Shown here one piece after another: positions 19,421-27,304 of a DNA stretch of 32,748 nucleotides. A program made the translations under genes and the position numbers. How positions within the stretch are numbered: the stretch's first letter is position 1; every line of letters starts with the position of its first letter. The stretch is taken from NCBI RefSeq assembly GCF_924101635.2, contig NZ_CAKMAA020000093.1, positions 1 to 32,748 of the forward strand, in the 5' to 3' direction. The stretch comes from Candidatus Nitrotoga sp. HW29. Lineage in GTDB: Bacteria; Pseudomonadota; Gammaproteobacteria; Burkholderiales; Gallionellaceae. The notes below the pieces were generated by a model. It did not search any database and was not told the origin of the DNA. It saw nothing but the letters and a program-made list of their open reading frames with translations.

Positions 19421-20272
19421 CTAGCGCAGGACGGTGTCGAGTAACTCCAGCGGCGACGTGGTGCCGGTCAGCTTGTTTTGCGCCAGATGGAAATAACGCA
19501 TGGTGGTCGAGACATGGCCATGCCCCAGTAGCCGCTGGATGGTGTGTATATCTACGCCGGACTCAAGCAGGTGTGTGGCGAAGCAATGTCGTAGGGTGTG
19601 GATGCCGCCCTGGCACCCGAGTTTGGCGCGGTCGCGCGCAGCGTAATACATGCGTTGCGCCATGGTAGTGCAGATCGGCCCAGTCCCGGTCATGTTCGGA
19701 AACAGCCATGTGTGCGGGTGATACGAGCGCCAGTATTCGCGCAGGGTTTGCAGTAAGACCGGGGATAGCAGGGTATAGCGATCTTTGCCGCCCTTGCCAC
19801 CGCGTACCTTGATGCACATCCGATCCGGGTCACTCTCAATATCCGCCATTTGCAGCGAGCATAACTCGGTAACGCGTAGCCCGGCGGCATAGGTCACCAT
19901 CAGTAAGGCGCGGGCGCGCGGGTTGGGCGCCGCAGCGAGCAGGTGGCTTACTTCGTTCCGCGATAACACGCATGGGAGGGACTTGGGTACCTTCGCCATC
20001 GGGATGTCGAATCGGGCTTGTGGCCGACGCAACACCTTGTCGAACAGAAAACGACAGGCACTGGCTGACTGGTTCACGCTGGAATAAGCGAGCTTGCGCT
20101 CGACGATCAGGTGTAGGTGGTAGGCATCGACCTCTTGCGCCGACAGTGTGTCCGGCGAGCGGCGGTAATGCTTCGCGAGTGCGCGTACCGCTGCCAAGTA
20201 AGATTCTTGTGTGCGCGCCGCAAACCCACGCAAGATCATTGCATCATTCATCTGCTCACGTAACGTCTTCAT
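19421..20272 (-). CDS. tyrosine recombinase associated with the IS91 transposase
   Basis: From the ATG at 20272 (AAGGAG six bases upstream) the protein is 283 residues. The open frame runs on to 20314, but those codons lie in the leader hairpin. The N-terminal SAM-like DNA-binding domain (MILRGFAARTQESYLAAVRALAKHY) is followed by the catalytic domain with R in AAGLRVTELC, HxxR in HTLRHCFATHL, H in LGHGHVS and the nucleophile tyrosine in TTMRYFH. It lacks the IntI-specific insert, so it is not the integron integrase. Related recombinase-transposase pairs occur in other IS91-like elements; the recombinase probably acts on the element or its circular form. Confidence 0.88.
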   Translation of the reverse strand: MKTLREQMNDAMILRGFAARTQESYLAAVRALAKHYRRSPDTLSAQEVDAYHLHLIVERKLAYSSVNQSASACRFLFDKVLRRPQARFDIPMAKVPKSLPCVLSRNEVSHLLAAAPNPRARALLMVTYAAGLRVTELCSLQMADIESDPDRMCIKVRGGKGGKDRYTLLSPVLLQTLREYWRSYHPHTWLFPNMTGTGPICTTMAQRMYYAARDRAKLGCQGGIHTLRHCFATHLLESGVDIHTIQRLLGHGHVSTTMRYFHLAQNKLTGTTSPLELLDTVLR

Positions 20273-20280
20273 CTTCGTCT

Positions 20281-20316
20281 CCTTGATCTGATCGGGGATA
20301 TCCCCCGCGATCAAGG
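20281..20316 (-). promoter_or_regulatory. leader hairpin that may mask the recombinase ribosome-binding site
   Basis: The arms CCTTGATC (20281-20288) and GATCAAGG (20309-20316) are perfect inverted repeats enclosing the 12-bp palindrome GGGGATATCCCC (20294-20305). On the minus strand the proximal arm contains the AAGG of the Shine-Dalgarno AAGGAG. Folding of the mRNA would therefore pair the ribosome-binding site with upstream sequence. It could alternatively be the DNA terminus (terIS) of the IS91 unit. Confidence 0.5.
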
Positions 20317-20406
20317 ATCGAAGATTTCTACATCATTTGCAGTAAGATAAATCAGAGGACTGAAGCAGGATGCGATGGGATCGGAGTGCCACCGCGTAGC
20401 GGTTTA

Positions 20407-20542
20407 GTTCAACGTAGTATAGACATACTAAAATACCGATAAAAGCACCTTCGAGGTGTATAATCTAAAATTATTTGCGTAATGTATTGTTTTAATTGAA
20501 TGTGAAAATTTAGCACACCCTAATTTTGCTGATAAAAACGAC
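20407..20542. promoter_or_regulatory. putative attI and intI promoter region
   Basis: GTTCAAC (20407-20413) reads GTTGAAC on the minus strand, a perfect GTTRRRY core, 130 bp from the intI start where attI sites usually lie. Next to it are the palindromes TAGTAT-AGAC-ATACTA (20415-20430) and CACCT-TCG-AGGTG (20446-20458), then a consensus -10 TATAAT at 20459-20464 without an obvious -35. An integrase transcript would begin around 20470. The region from 20317 to 20406 adds a small ACCGC-GTA-GCGGT hairpin (20391-20403) and no gene. Confidence 0.45.
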
Positions 20543-21505
20543 ATGCCTAATCCCCCCAAGTTGCTTGATCAAGTACGCGATAAGTTGCGGGTAAAGTACT
20601 ATGCTATCCAAACTGAACAAAGCTATGTGAACTGAATTAAACGTTATATTGACTTCCACAGCAAGACCCACCCGAAAAACTTAGCTGCGCAGGATGTCGA
20701 GACGTTTCTGACGCATCTTGCCGTTGCGGGTAAGGTCTCTGCTTCAACCCAAAACCAAGCGAAATCGGCATTGTTGTTTTTATACCGTGAGGTGTTGGAA
20801 ATTAAATTGCCGTGGTTGGATAACGTCACACAAGCCAAAGCTCCGAAAAAATTGCCCGTTGTCTTAACGGTGAGCGAAGTGCAAGCGGTTTTGTCGCGCT
20901 TGAGTGGCTCGCATTTGTTGATCGCTTCGTTGTTGTATGGTGGCGGTATGCGCTTGATGGAGGCGGTGCGGTTGCGGGTGAAAGATGTGGAATTTGCGCG
21001 GCATGAGATTATTGTGCGTGAGGGCAAGGGTTTTAAGGATAGGGTGACGATGTTGCCTGAAACAATTGCGGCAATTTTGCGAGCACATTTGGTTAAGGTT
21101 AAAGCTTTGCATGAAGAAGATTTGGCGGCAGGATTGGGTGAGGTGTATTTACCTTTTGCGCTGGACAAAAAATATCCCAATGCGGGACGTGAGTGGGGCT
21201 GGCAATATATTTTTCCATCCAAAAATTTATCGATTGACCCGCGCGCTGGTAAAACACGCCGTCATCATCTGGATGAGAAGGGTATTCAGCGTGCAATGAA
21301 GCAGGCGGTTTGCGATGCCGGGCTGGTTAAACCCGCTACGCCGCATACCTTGCGTCATTCGTTTGCCACGCATTTGTTGCAAGCGGGGTATGACATTCGC
21401 ACCGTGCAGGAGTTGCTTGGCCACTCGGATGTATCCACCACGATGATTTACACCCATGTGTTGAACAAAGGTGGTAAGGGTGTGGTGAGTCCGTTGGATA
21501 GGTGA
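20543..21505 (+). pseudogene. intI: integron integrase with an in-frame stop at codon 31
   Basis: Read through, the frame from ATG 20543 to TGA 21503-21505 encodes 320 residues, normal for IntI. The diagnostic IntI-specific insert is present ([37 protein letters not shown], then [15 protein letters not shown]), as are the recombinase residues: R in [35 protein letters not shown] and the tyrosine in MIYTHV. Codon 31 is TGA (20633-20635) where family members have a conserved Trp after SYVN, a likely TGG-to-TGA change; the rest of the N-terminal domain continues in frame. No other lesion is visible. Internal restart would lose part of the N-terminal DNA-binding domain, so activity is unlikely unless the stop is read through. 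Confidence 0.88.
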
Positions 21506-21568
21506 AAAGAATTCGTTGATATCGGAGTGCTGATTTATAAAACCGAGTACTGAAAATAGTGAGCAGAT

Positions 21569-22807
21569 ATGAATCGATTTAGCAGAATTTTTTTAGGCGC
21601 TATCCTACTGCTTTTGCAAGCATGCGGGGCGACTCCGCCACTGGAGGCGAGGCATCAGTCTTCTGGCTTAAATTCTCAGTTCAATAGTGGTCAGTTGACG
21701 TTTTCGGATTATGTGACAGATCGTCGCGCAATGATTACAAAAGTACGTTCGAAAAATAATAAGGCCGAGTTGGAAAAGGTGGTTAATGGCAATGCACCTT
21801 TTGAATTAAAGCCAGCAGAGAGTTGTCCAAAAGGAAGTGAAAAACCCTATCGACGCGGTATTCTGCTTACCCATGGATTGACTGATGCACCTTATTCCAT
21901 GCATTCACTGGCCTCTTTTTTCCAGGAAAATTGCTTTCGCGTCATGGCAATACTTTTGCCCGGTCATGGCACACAACCTGGGGATTTGCTTGATGTAACT
22001 TGGCAAGAGTGGGCAAAGGCAGAGGCCTATGGCACCGATAAGCTCGCTGCTGAGGTTGATGAAATTTATCTGGCTGGGTTGTCTACGGGGGGTACGCTAA
22101 GCGTTCACCAAGCATTGGGCGATAATAGAATACGCGGATTGTTCCTTTTTTCTCCCGCGTTGAAAATTACGCCAATGGCTTCCTTGGCCACTGTTCATAA
22201 GATTTATAGTTGGTTGATACCATCAGCAAAGTGGGTCGATATCATGCCCGACAAGGCTCTCTACAAATATGAATCTTTTCCCAATAATGCCGCTGCCCAG
22301 ATATACGCGTTGATACAGGAAGTACAAGCTAAATTGCATAAGCGTGCGATTAATATCCCCGTATTTACCGCTGCAAGTCAGGACGATACGACTGTTTATA
22401 CTTCGGCCACGTTGGATTTTATGGTTCATGCGCCTCATGCATCAAATAAGCTGGTTCTTTATACGACCGATACCAAGAAAGTTCCGCCGAATATTCCAGT
22501 AGAAAAATTGGAGTTGGTGAATAGTGTTTTCCCTGAACAAAAAATATTAAGTGCAGCACACACGTCGATGATTTTGCCTTCAGATGACGCGTACTATGGC
22601 ATGAAGGGAGAGTATTCAAGTTGCATACACTATTACCCAGATGATATTAAAAAATATGATGAGTGTAACAAAACCCCTGAACAGGATTTGCAAGGCGAGT
22701 TAACTGAGGAAAACCTTAAGGTCGGTACCCTGCGCCGTTTAATGGTTAACCCGAATTTTGCAACGCTTAAAATTTCCATGAAAAAATTTATTGATAATTT
22801 GCCATAA
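21569..22807 (+). CDS. alpha/beta-hydrolase lipoprotein (putative lipase/esterase)
   Basis: The 412-residue product has a lipoprotein signal (LLLLQAC, cysteine 19) and an alpha/beta-hydrolase core: the oxyanion region RRGILLTHGLTDAPYSM (about 96-111), LLPGHGTQPGDL, the nucleophile elbow GLSTGG with S172, an acidic candidate in AASQDDTTVY and a His candidate in SAAHTSMI. The pattern resembles serine lipases/carboxylesterases of the monoacylglycerol-lipase type, but substrate is unknown. A long C-terminal segment with two Cys follows the catalytic His. The G after the cysteine suggests outer-membrane localisation. It starts 63 bp after intI, outside the mobile region, with normal base composition. 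Confidence 0.8.
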   Translation: MNRFSRIFLGAILLLLQACGATPPLEARHQSSGLNSQFNSGQLTFSDYVTDRRAMITKVRSKNNKAELEKVVNGNAPFELKPAESCPKGSEKPYRRGILLTHGLTDAPYSMHSLASFFQENCFRVMAILLPGHGTQPGDLLDVTWQEWAKAEAYGTDKLAAEVDEIYLAGLSTGGTLSVHQALGDNRIRGLFLFSPALKITPMASLATVHKIYSWLIPSAKWVDIMPDKALYKYESFPNNAAAQIYALIQEVQAKLHKRAINIPVFTAASQDDTTVYTSATLDFMVHAPHASNKLVLYTTDTKKVPPNIPVEKLELVNSVFPEQKILSAAHTSMILPSDDAYYGMKGEYSSCIHYYPDDIKKYDECNKTPEQDLQGELTEENLKVGTLRRLMVNPNFATLKISMKKFIDNLP

Positions 22808-22892
22808 TCATTGCACATGGCGGACAGTATCTTATTTAGTATTTTTTCGTACAGCAGCCAGGATTGACAACAGAGTTGCGGTAAATTAGCTC

Positions 22893-23849
22893 ATGGTTTC
22901 AGAATTCAAGTTGATCCGTCGTTTCTTTACCCGTGCCACGCCCGGCGCGGTGTTGGGCGTGGGCGATGATGCCGCGCTTCTGCACGTAAAGAATGGGATG
23001 GAGCTGGTAGTGTCAACCGACATGCTCGTGAGCGGGACACATTTCTTTCCGGATAACGATCCTTTTTTTCTTGGGCACAAGGCCTTGGCAGTAAACCTGT
23101 CTGACATGGCGGCGATGGCGGCGCAGCCGCGTTGGGCGACTTTGGCTTTGTCACTGCCCGAGGTCGATGAGACGTGGCTGGAAAAATTCAGCGCGGGATT
23201 GTTTGCGTTAGCAGATGAACATCATGTAGAGCTGATTGGCGGTGACACCACTCACGGGCCGCTTAATCTGTGCATCACGATCATGGGTGAAGTGCCGCAC
23301 GGGACGGCGTTGCGTCGTTCGGGTGCGCAGGTGGGTGACGATGTTTGGGTGTCCGGCGTATTGGGTAATGCTGCGCTGGCCTTGGTGCATATGCAAGGGC
23401 GTATGCAATTGGCTGCGGAGGATTTTGCGGCTTGTGCTTTGGCGTTGCATCGGCCCATGCCGCGTGTGGCACTTGGGCGGGCACTCCGCGGTGTGGCGCA
23501 CAGTGCAATCGATATTTCGGATGGGTTGCTGGCAGATCTCGGTCACATACTGGATTGCTCTAATGTGGGTGCCGAAATTGCATTCAACGCTCTGCCAGTT
23601 TCCTCCTCACTACAACGCTATCTTGAGCAACCGTTGGGCAAGCACTGTTTGCTGGCAGGGGGGGACGACTATGAGCTGTGTTTTACTGCATCTGTTGCGC
23701 ATCGTTTCGAAGTTGAAAGAATTGCCGCCAGTCTTGGTTTGTTGCTGACACGGATTGGCACCATCACGGCGGAAAAGAAGTGCACAGTGCGTGCTGAAGA
23801 TGGCAGTATTGTCAATATCGAGGAATCAGGCTATGACCACTTCCGCTGA
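22893..23849 (+). CDS. thiL: thiamine-monophosphate kinase
   Basis: The 318-residue enzyme phosphorylates thiamine monophosphate to the diphosphate, the cofactor used by AceE among others. It has the AIRS/PurM-like fold: Asp-rich GVGDDAALL (22-30), STDMLVSGTHF (41-51), the HKALAVNLSDMAAM ATP loop, GGDTTHGPL, and the C-terminal AIDISDGLLADLGHI and GGDDYELCF motifs. The start codon ATG gives the family EFxLIRRFF N-terminus. The 3' end overlaps pgpA by 17 bp, a common thiL-pgpA arrangement. Confidence 0.96.
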   Translation: MVSEFKLIRRFFTRATPGAVLGVGDDAALLHVKNGMELVVSTDMLVSGTHFFPDNDPFFLGHKALAVNLSDMAAMAAQPRWATLALSLPEVDETWLEKFSAGLFALADEHHVELIGGDTTHGPLNLCITIMGEVPHGTALRRSGAQVGDDVWVSGVLGNAALALVHMQGRMQLAAEDFAACALALHRPMPRVALGRALRGVAHSAIDISDGLLADLGHILDCSNVGAEIAFNALPVSSSLQRYLEQPLGKHCLLAGGDDYELCFTASVAHRFEVERIAASLGLLLTRIGTITAEKKCTVRAEDGSIVNIEESGYDHFR

Positions 23850-24336
23850 TTTTCGTGTGCAACCTTCGTGGCATTTTATCTTTAGCCACCCTGCACATTT
23901 CCTTTCCTTTGGTTTTGGCAGTGGCCTGTTTCCCGGATCACCGGGTACGGCGGGTACATTGGTTGCTTTCCCGATTTATTGGTACCTTGCAGAACGCCTG
24001 ACGGATGCGCAGTTTATCCTGGTGTTAGTTTTGGCCTTCGCGGTGGGTGTGTGGGCGTGTGAGAAGACCGGGAAGGCTCTGGGCGTACCAGACCACGGAG
24101 GAATGGTGTGGGATGAGATTGTAGCTTTTTTGCTCGTGCTGATTTTTACACCCGAAGGTTTTTTTTGGCAATTGCTGGCGTTTTTACTGTTTCGGTTTTT
24201 CGATATCGTCAAGCCACCGCCCATCCGTCATTTTGACCGGACATGGCACGGTGGTCTTGGCGTTATGTTTGACGATATTCTTGCGGCAGGCTATACGCTG
24301 CTAAGCTTGGCACTGCTGAAAAGCGCGCTGTTGTGA
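23833..24336 (+). CDS. pgpA: phosphatidylglycerophosphatase A
   Basis: From ATG 23833 (the open frame extends further upstream inside thiL) the product is 167 residues, as expected for PgpA. This inner-membrane enzyme dephosphorylates phosphatidylglycerophosphate to phosphatidylglycerol. The conserved GSGLFPGSPGTAGTL, HGGMVWDEIVAF, RFFDIVKPPPI and MFDDILAAGYT motifs are present together with hydrophobic helices. It overlaps thiL by 17 bp and the following nuclease gene by 4 bp (GTGA), indicating coupled translation. Confidence 0.94.
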   Translation: MTTSADFRVQPSWHFIFSHPAHFLSFGFGSGLFPGSPGTAGTLVAFPIYWYLAERLTDAQFILVLVLAFAVGVWACEKTGKALGVPDHGGMVWDEIVAFLLVLIFTPEGFFWQLLAFLLFRFFDIVKPPPIRHFDRTWHGGLGVMFDDILAAGYTLLSLALLKSALL

Positions 24337-24983
24337 AGCGTGTCCTTGAAATTGGATTGATAGCTGCGCTATGTTTATTCGGGATATTTAATGCCGTTTA
24401 CGCTGAAGAATTTTCAGCCAAGGTGATCATCGTACTGGATGGCGATACAGTGATTGTATTGCGCGACAATATGCCGATTAAAGTGAGGCTGGCTGAGATC
24501 GATGCGCCGGAAAAAACGCAAGCGTTCGGAGAAGAGTCCACGCAATCGCTGACCGAGTTGGTACTAAATAAACAGGTGCGTGTGGATAGCCGAGCAATAG
24601 ATGATTATGGCCGGTTGGTCGCACTAATCAAAGTAGATGAATTGAATGTTAGCCACGAACAAGCCCAACGTGGAATGGCGTGGGTGTATTCTCGTTTTAA
24701 CAAGAATGAAGTATTGCTGGAGTTGCAAAACGGGGCTAAAAAAGCCAAGCGCGGGTTATGGGCACAGACTGATCCGATACCGCCGAATACATGGCGCAAG
24801 GACAATACAACGTCTCAGCCGCAACATGTTGTACAGAATACTATCTGTGGTAATAAGAAAAAGTGTTCACAAATGAACTCTTGCGACGAAGCAAATTTTT
24901 ATCTATCCAATTGTAAAACTAAATCCTTGGACAGAGATAATGATGGCGTGCCGTGCGAAAGTTTGTGCGGTGCTACAAAGTAA
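24333..24983 (+). CDS. secreted staphylococcal-type nuclease with excalibur domain
   Basis: The 216-residue protein starts with GTG inside the pgpA stop (GTGA overlap). A signal peptide ends near NAVYA/EE (24). The SNase domain (about 27-148) has calcium/catalytic residues D36, R52 in KVRLAEIDAPE, D57, E68 in FGEES and R94 in YGRLVALI, matching the Arg-Glu-Arg triad of micrococcal nuclease. The C-terminal Cys-rich part (C172, C178, C184, C194, then DRDNDGVPCESLC at 200-212) is an excalibur calcium-binding domain. It should degrade nucleic acids outside the cytoplasm. The last 11 bp overlap the convergent lpxH end. Confidence 0.88.
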   Translation: MKRVLEIGLIAALCLFGIFNAVYAEEFSAKVIIVLDGDTVIVLRDNMPIKVRLAEIDAPEKTQAFGEESTQSLTELVLNKQVRVDSRAIDDYGRLVALIKVDELNVSHEQAQRGMAWVYSRFNKNEVLLELQNGAKKAKRGLWAQTDPIPPNTWRKDNTTSQPQHVVQNTICGNKKKCSQMNSCDEANFYLSNCKTKSLDRDNDGVPCESLCGATK

Positions 24984-25701
24984 TCTTTTCCCAGCTGCAC
25001 CCTGCTACATCGCAGCGCAAGGCATTCCCCGTTTCGTGCCAATCCCCTAATACCCAGCGCTCGCAATTATGATCATCTACCGTATGCAGGTGGCGTTTTA
25101 GCCGATGAGTATGTCCATGAATCATGCGTGGATAATGATACTGGCGTAGCAAGCTTGCAACCGCATCCAGATTGACGTCCATGATATCTTCAGTCTTGTT
25201 TTTTTTGGCATTCTCGCTACGGGCACGCAGTTGTGCAATGGCGGCCTTGCGCTGTGCCAGCGGCTGATCGAGAAAATTTTGCTGCCATATGGGTTCATGG
25301 ACTTGTTTACGGAAATCTTGATAAGCAATATCGTCAGTGCACAGGAGGTCGCCATGGGTGAATAAGGTCGGCGTGCCGTATAGGTCGAGCAGCGTAGGGT
25401 CAGTTAGTAGCGTGGCGCCGCTCGCTTGTGCGAGTTTCTGGCCCATTAGCAGATCGCGGTTACCATGCATCATGCTGATGGTAGTACCGCTAACGGAAAG
25501 TGCGTGCAAAGCATGGGTAATCTGGCGATTAAATGGGTCGTCGATGTCATCGTCGCCAGCCCAGTATTCGAATAGATCACCCAGTATGTAGAGTGTCTCG
25601 GCGCCAGGCGCAATCTTTTGAATGAAGTGCAAAAATACCTGCATGCTGTGCGGTTGTTCCGCGCACAGGTGTAGGTCAGAAATAATTAAACTGTAGGCCA
25701 C
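24973..25701 (-). CDS. lpxH: UDP-2,3-diacylglucosamine diphosphatase
   Basis: The 242-residue calcineurin-like metallophosphatase hydrolyses UDP-2,3-diacylglucosamine to lipid X in lipid A synthesis. Metal-binding motifs are in order: SDLHL (D9, H11), ILGDLFEYWAGDD (D42), MMHGNRD (N81) and HGHTHR near 195-200. The start is a GTG at 25699-25701. The 3' end overlaps the convergent nuclease gene by 11 bp. The cyclophilin genes lie upstream on the same strand, a neighbourhood often seen in betaproteobacteria. Confidence 0.95.
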   Translation of the reverse strand: MAYSLIISDLHLCAEQPHSMQVFLHFIQKIAPGAETLYILGDLFEYWAGDDDIDDPFNRQITHALHALSVSGTTISMMHGNRDLLMGQKLAQASGATLLTDPTLLDLYGTPTLFTHGDLLCTDDIAYQDFRKQVHEPIWQQNFLDQPLAQRKAAIAQLRARSENAKKNKTEDIMDVNLDAVASLLRQYHYPRMIHGHTHRLKRHLHTVDDHNCERWVLGDWHETGNALRCDVAGCSWEKITL

Positions 25702-25764
25702 GGAATGGATGGAGCCCTGAAGGATTTAAAATAAATTTACTATGAAAGCGTTTGTTGGTCCAAG

Positions 25765-25805
25765 TTTCGCCGCGTCTTGGGTTATTCAAATAAAACGCGA
25801 CGAAA
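25765..25805 (-). terminator. possible terminator hairpin after the cyclophilin genes
   Basis: On the minus strand TTTCGTCGCG and CGCGGCGAAA pair over 10 bp (one G-U) around a 21-base loop. It lies between the upstream cyclophilin stop (25880) and lpxH. No T-run follows, so it may be an intrinsic stop of low efficiency or an mRNA-stabilising hairpin. Confidence 0.35.
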
Positions 25806-25879
25806 TTTATTCCCGCTTGGCTATTTTTTGTTTCGAGATTTCAAGTTGGGCAAACTTGTTTAGTCTGCCGTTCTGTAAG

Positions 25880-26485
25880 TTATTGCACTACTTCGGCTTT
25901 GGTGATGACTACATCCTCCAGTGGTACGTCTTGGTGTCCCGATTTATTACCCGTCTTGACTTTGCGGATAGCATCCAATACTTCCGAGCCTGACACTACT
26001 TTCCCGAATACGCAATAACCATAACCTTGGCTACTGGATGCAGTGTAGTCGAGAAAAATATTGTCCTTTAAGTTAATAAAAAACTGTGCCGTAGCAGAGT
26101 GTGGATCGGAGGTGCGCGCCATGGCGATGGTATATTTGTCGTTCGTCAAACCATTAGCTGCCTCGTTCCGAATGGATGCCTTGGTAGATTTTTCTTTCAT
26201 GCCGGACTCGAAGCCGCCGCCTTGGACCATGAAGCCATCGATTACGCGATGAAATAGGGTATTGTCATAAAATCCGCTGTTCACGTAGTCGAGAAAATTT
26301 TTGACAGTGATAGGCGCTTTTTCAGCATCCAGTTCGAGAGTGATATTACCGTGGTTAGTATGCAGTTTGACCATGCTGATTTTTCCTTTTTGTGCGGAGT
26401 GTTGTTGAGAAATGGAAGCGGCTTGCGCTGTGCACAATAGCAGGCAACTGAGCAGCAGCGTAGTGAATATTTGTTGAAGTTTCAT
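25880..26485 (-). CDS. peptidyl-prolyl cis-trans isomerase (cyclophilin) with signal peptide
   Basis: The 201-residue protein has a signal peptide ([22 protein letters not shown], cleavage about 22) after a GAGGAAA ribosome-binding site, then a complete cyclophilin domain: [24 protein letters not shown] and [11 protein letters not shown]. Cyclophilins catalyse proline isomerisation; this one would act in the periplasm. Residue 38 is a Met that starts [16 protein letters not shown], exactly where cytoplasmic PpiB begins, with AAAGGA nine bases ahead (internal start at 26374). Two products, exported and cytoplasmic, are therefore possible. It is a close paralogue of the gene at 26531. Confidence 0.92.
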   Translation of the reverse strand: MKLQQIFTTLLLSCLLLCTAQAASISQQHSAQKGKISMVKLHTNHGNITLELDAEKAPITVKNFLDYVNSGFYDNTLFHRVIDGFMVQGGGFESGMKEKSTKASIRNEAANGLTNDKYTIAMARTSDPHSATAQFFINLKDNIFLDYTASSSQGYGYCVFGKVVSGSEVLDAIRKVKTGNKSGHQDVPLEDVVITKAEVVQ

Positions 26486-26530
26486 GATGTGGTTTCCTCG
26501 TAGATGACCGGTTCACAGGTGGTACTTTTA

Positions 26531-27058
26531 TTATTGCACTTCTTCTGCTTTTTTGAGAACGACATCCTCTAATGGGACGTTTTCAAGTCCATAGCGATTG
26601 CCGGTCTGCACTTTGCTGATGGCATCCAACACTTCTGTGCCCGCCACTACTCTGCCAAATACGCAATAACCATAGCCTTGCTTATCGGCCGCAGTGTAAT
26701 TCAGGGAATCATTATCTTTTAAGTTAATGAAGAATTGAGATGTGGCGGAGTGAGGGGCGGATCGACGCGCCATGGCGATGGTATATTTGTCATTTTTCAG
26801 GCCGTTTGCGGCCTCATTTTTTATAGGTGAATTGGTAGATTTGGGTGACATTTTTGCAATGCTACTCATTGAGACTGTTCCCAACGCGTAGTTATAGCCG
26901 CCACCCTGAATGACGAATCCATCGATCACGCGATGAAATATGGTTTTGTAGTAAAAACCACTGTTAACATATTCGAGGAAATTTTTAACAGTGGCAGGTG
27001 CTTTTTCGGCATCCAGTTCAAGAGTGATTATTCCATAATTGGTATGTAGTTTAACCAT
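26531..27058 (-). CDS. second cyclophilin, signal peptide lost
   Basis: From ATG 27058 the product is 175 residues beginning MVKLHTNYGIITLELD; the catalytic motifs [24 protein letters not shown] and GYCVFGRVVAG are intact. Compared with the neighbouring paralogue it has an insert after QGGGYN (about 10-12 residues containing SMSSIAKMSPK). The frame can be read upstream to a TTG at 27127, but that extension is not a signal peptide and has no ribosome-binding site. Upstream DNA still resembles the paralogue's signal-peptide codons, now out of frame. It is probably cytoplasmic, and arose by tandem duplication. Confidence 0.85.
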   Translation of the reverse strand: MVKLHTNYGIITLELDAEKAPATVKNFLEYVNSGFYYKTIFHRVIDGFVIQGGGYNYALGTVSMSSIAKMSPKSTNSPIKNEAANGLKNDKYTIAMARRSAPHSATSQFFINLKDNDSLNYTAADKQGYGYCVFGRVVAGTEVLDAISKVQTGNRYGLENVPLEDVVLKKAEEVQ

Positions 27059-27270
27059 GCTAGATTTTCCATTGATTGCTGAAGGTTGGGAAGAGTGCCA
27101 GTTGGTGTGGTGCACCATCGTACGCAATTAAGCAGTAGGGAGAGTGGTAGGTTTGAAGTTTTGCTGTGGTATTTCTTATATATAGCGGCATCGGGTTTAA
27201 ATTTTCGGTAAATTGGGAGATATGGATTGAATCAGGAAGATCGGTGCAAGAGTCAAAATCCGACACTGGG

Positions 27271-27284
27271 AGCTGCCGGCAGCT
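27271..27284. repeat. perfect 14-bp palindrome downstream of the TPR gene
   Basis: AGCTGCCGGCAGCT is self-complementary and lies 20 bp past the TPR gene stop on its strand. It may end or stabilise that transcript, or bind a dimeric regulator of the downstream cyclophilin gene; no T-run follows. Confidence 0.4.
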
Positions 27285-27304
27285 AGGCTGAAGAACATGT
27301 CAAA

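Larger units (their letters stand above)
18002..20340 (-). mobile_element. IS91-family element with accessory tyrosine recombinase (ends approximate)
   Basis: A two-gene minus-strand unit encodes a tyrosine recombinase followed by an IS91-type Y2 transposase. IS91 elements move by rolling circle and lack inverted terminal repeats; their replication-origin end abuts GTTC or CTTG. On the minus strand GTTC occurs at 18001-17998, beside a hairpin downstream of the transposase, so the origin end is placed at 18002. The opposite end is not defined by sequence; 20340 is a guess beyond the leader hairpin. Confidence 0.6.

Noticed and set aside
20380-21530. 10-bp direct repeat ATCGGAGTGC at 20380-20389 and 21521-21530 flanking intI
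   Set aside because: Could mark an insertion, but it is short, not at any recognisable element end, and may be coincidence.
25742-25993. Plus-strand 83-residue frame after lpxH
   Set aside because: More than half of it runs antisense to the cyclophilin gene; no ribosome-binding site and no recognisable product.
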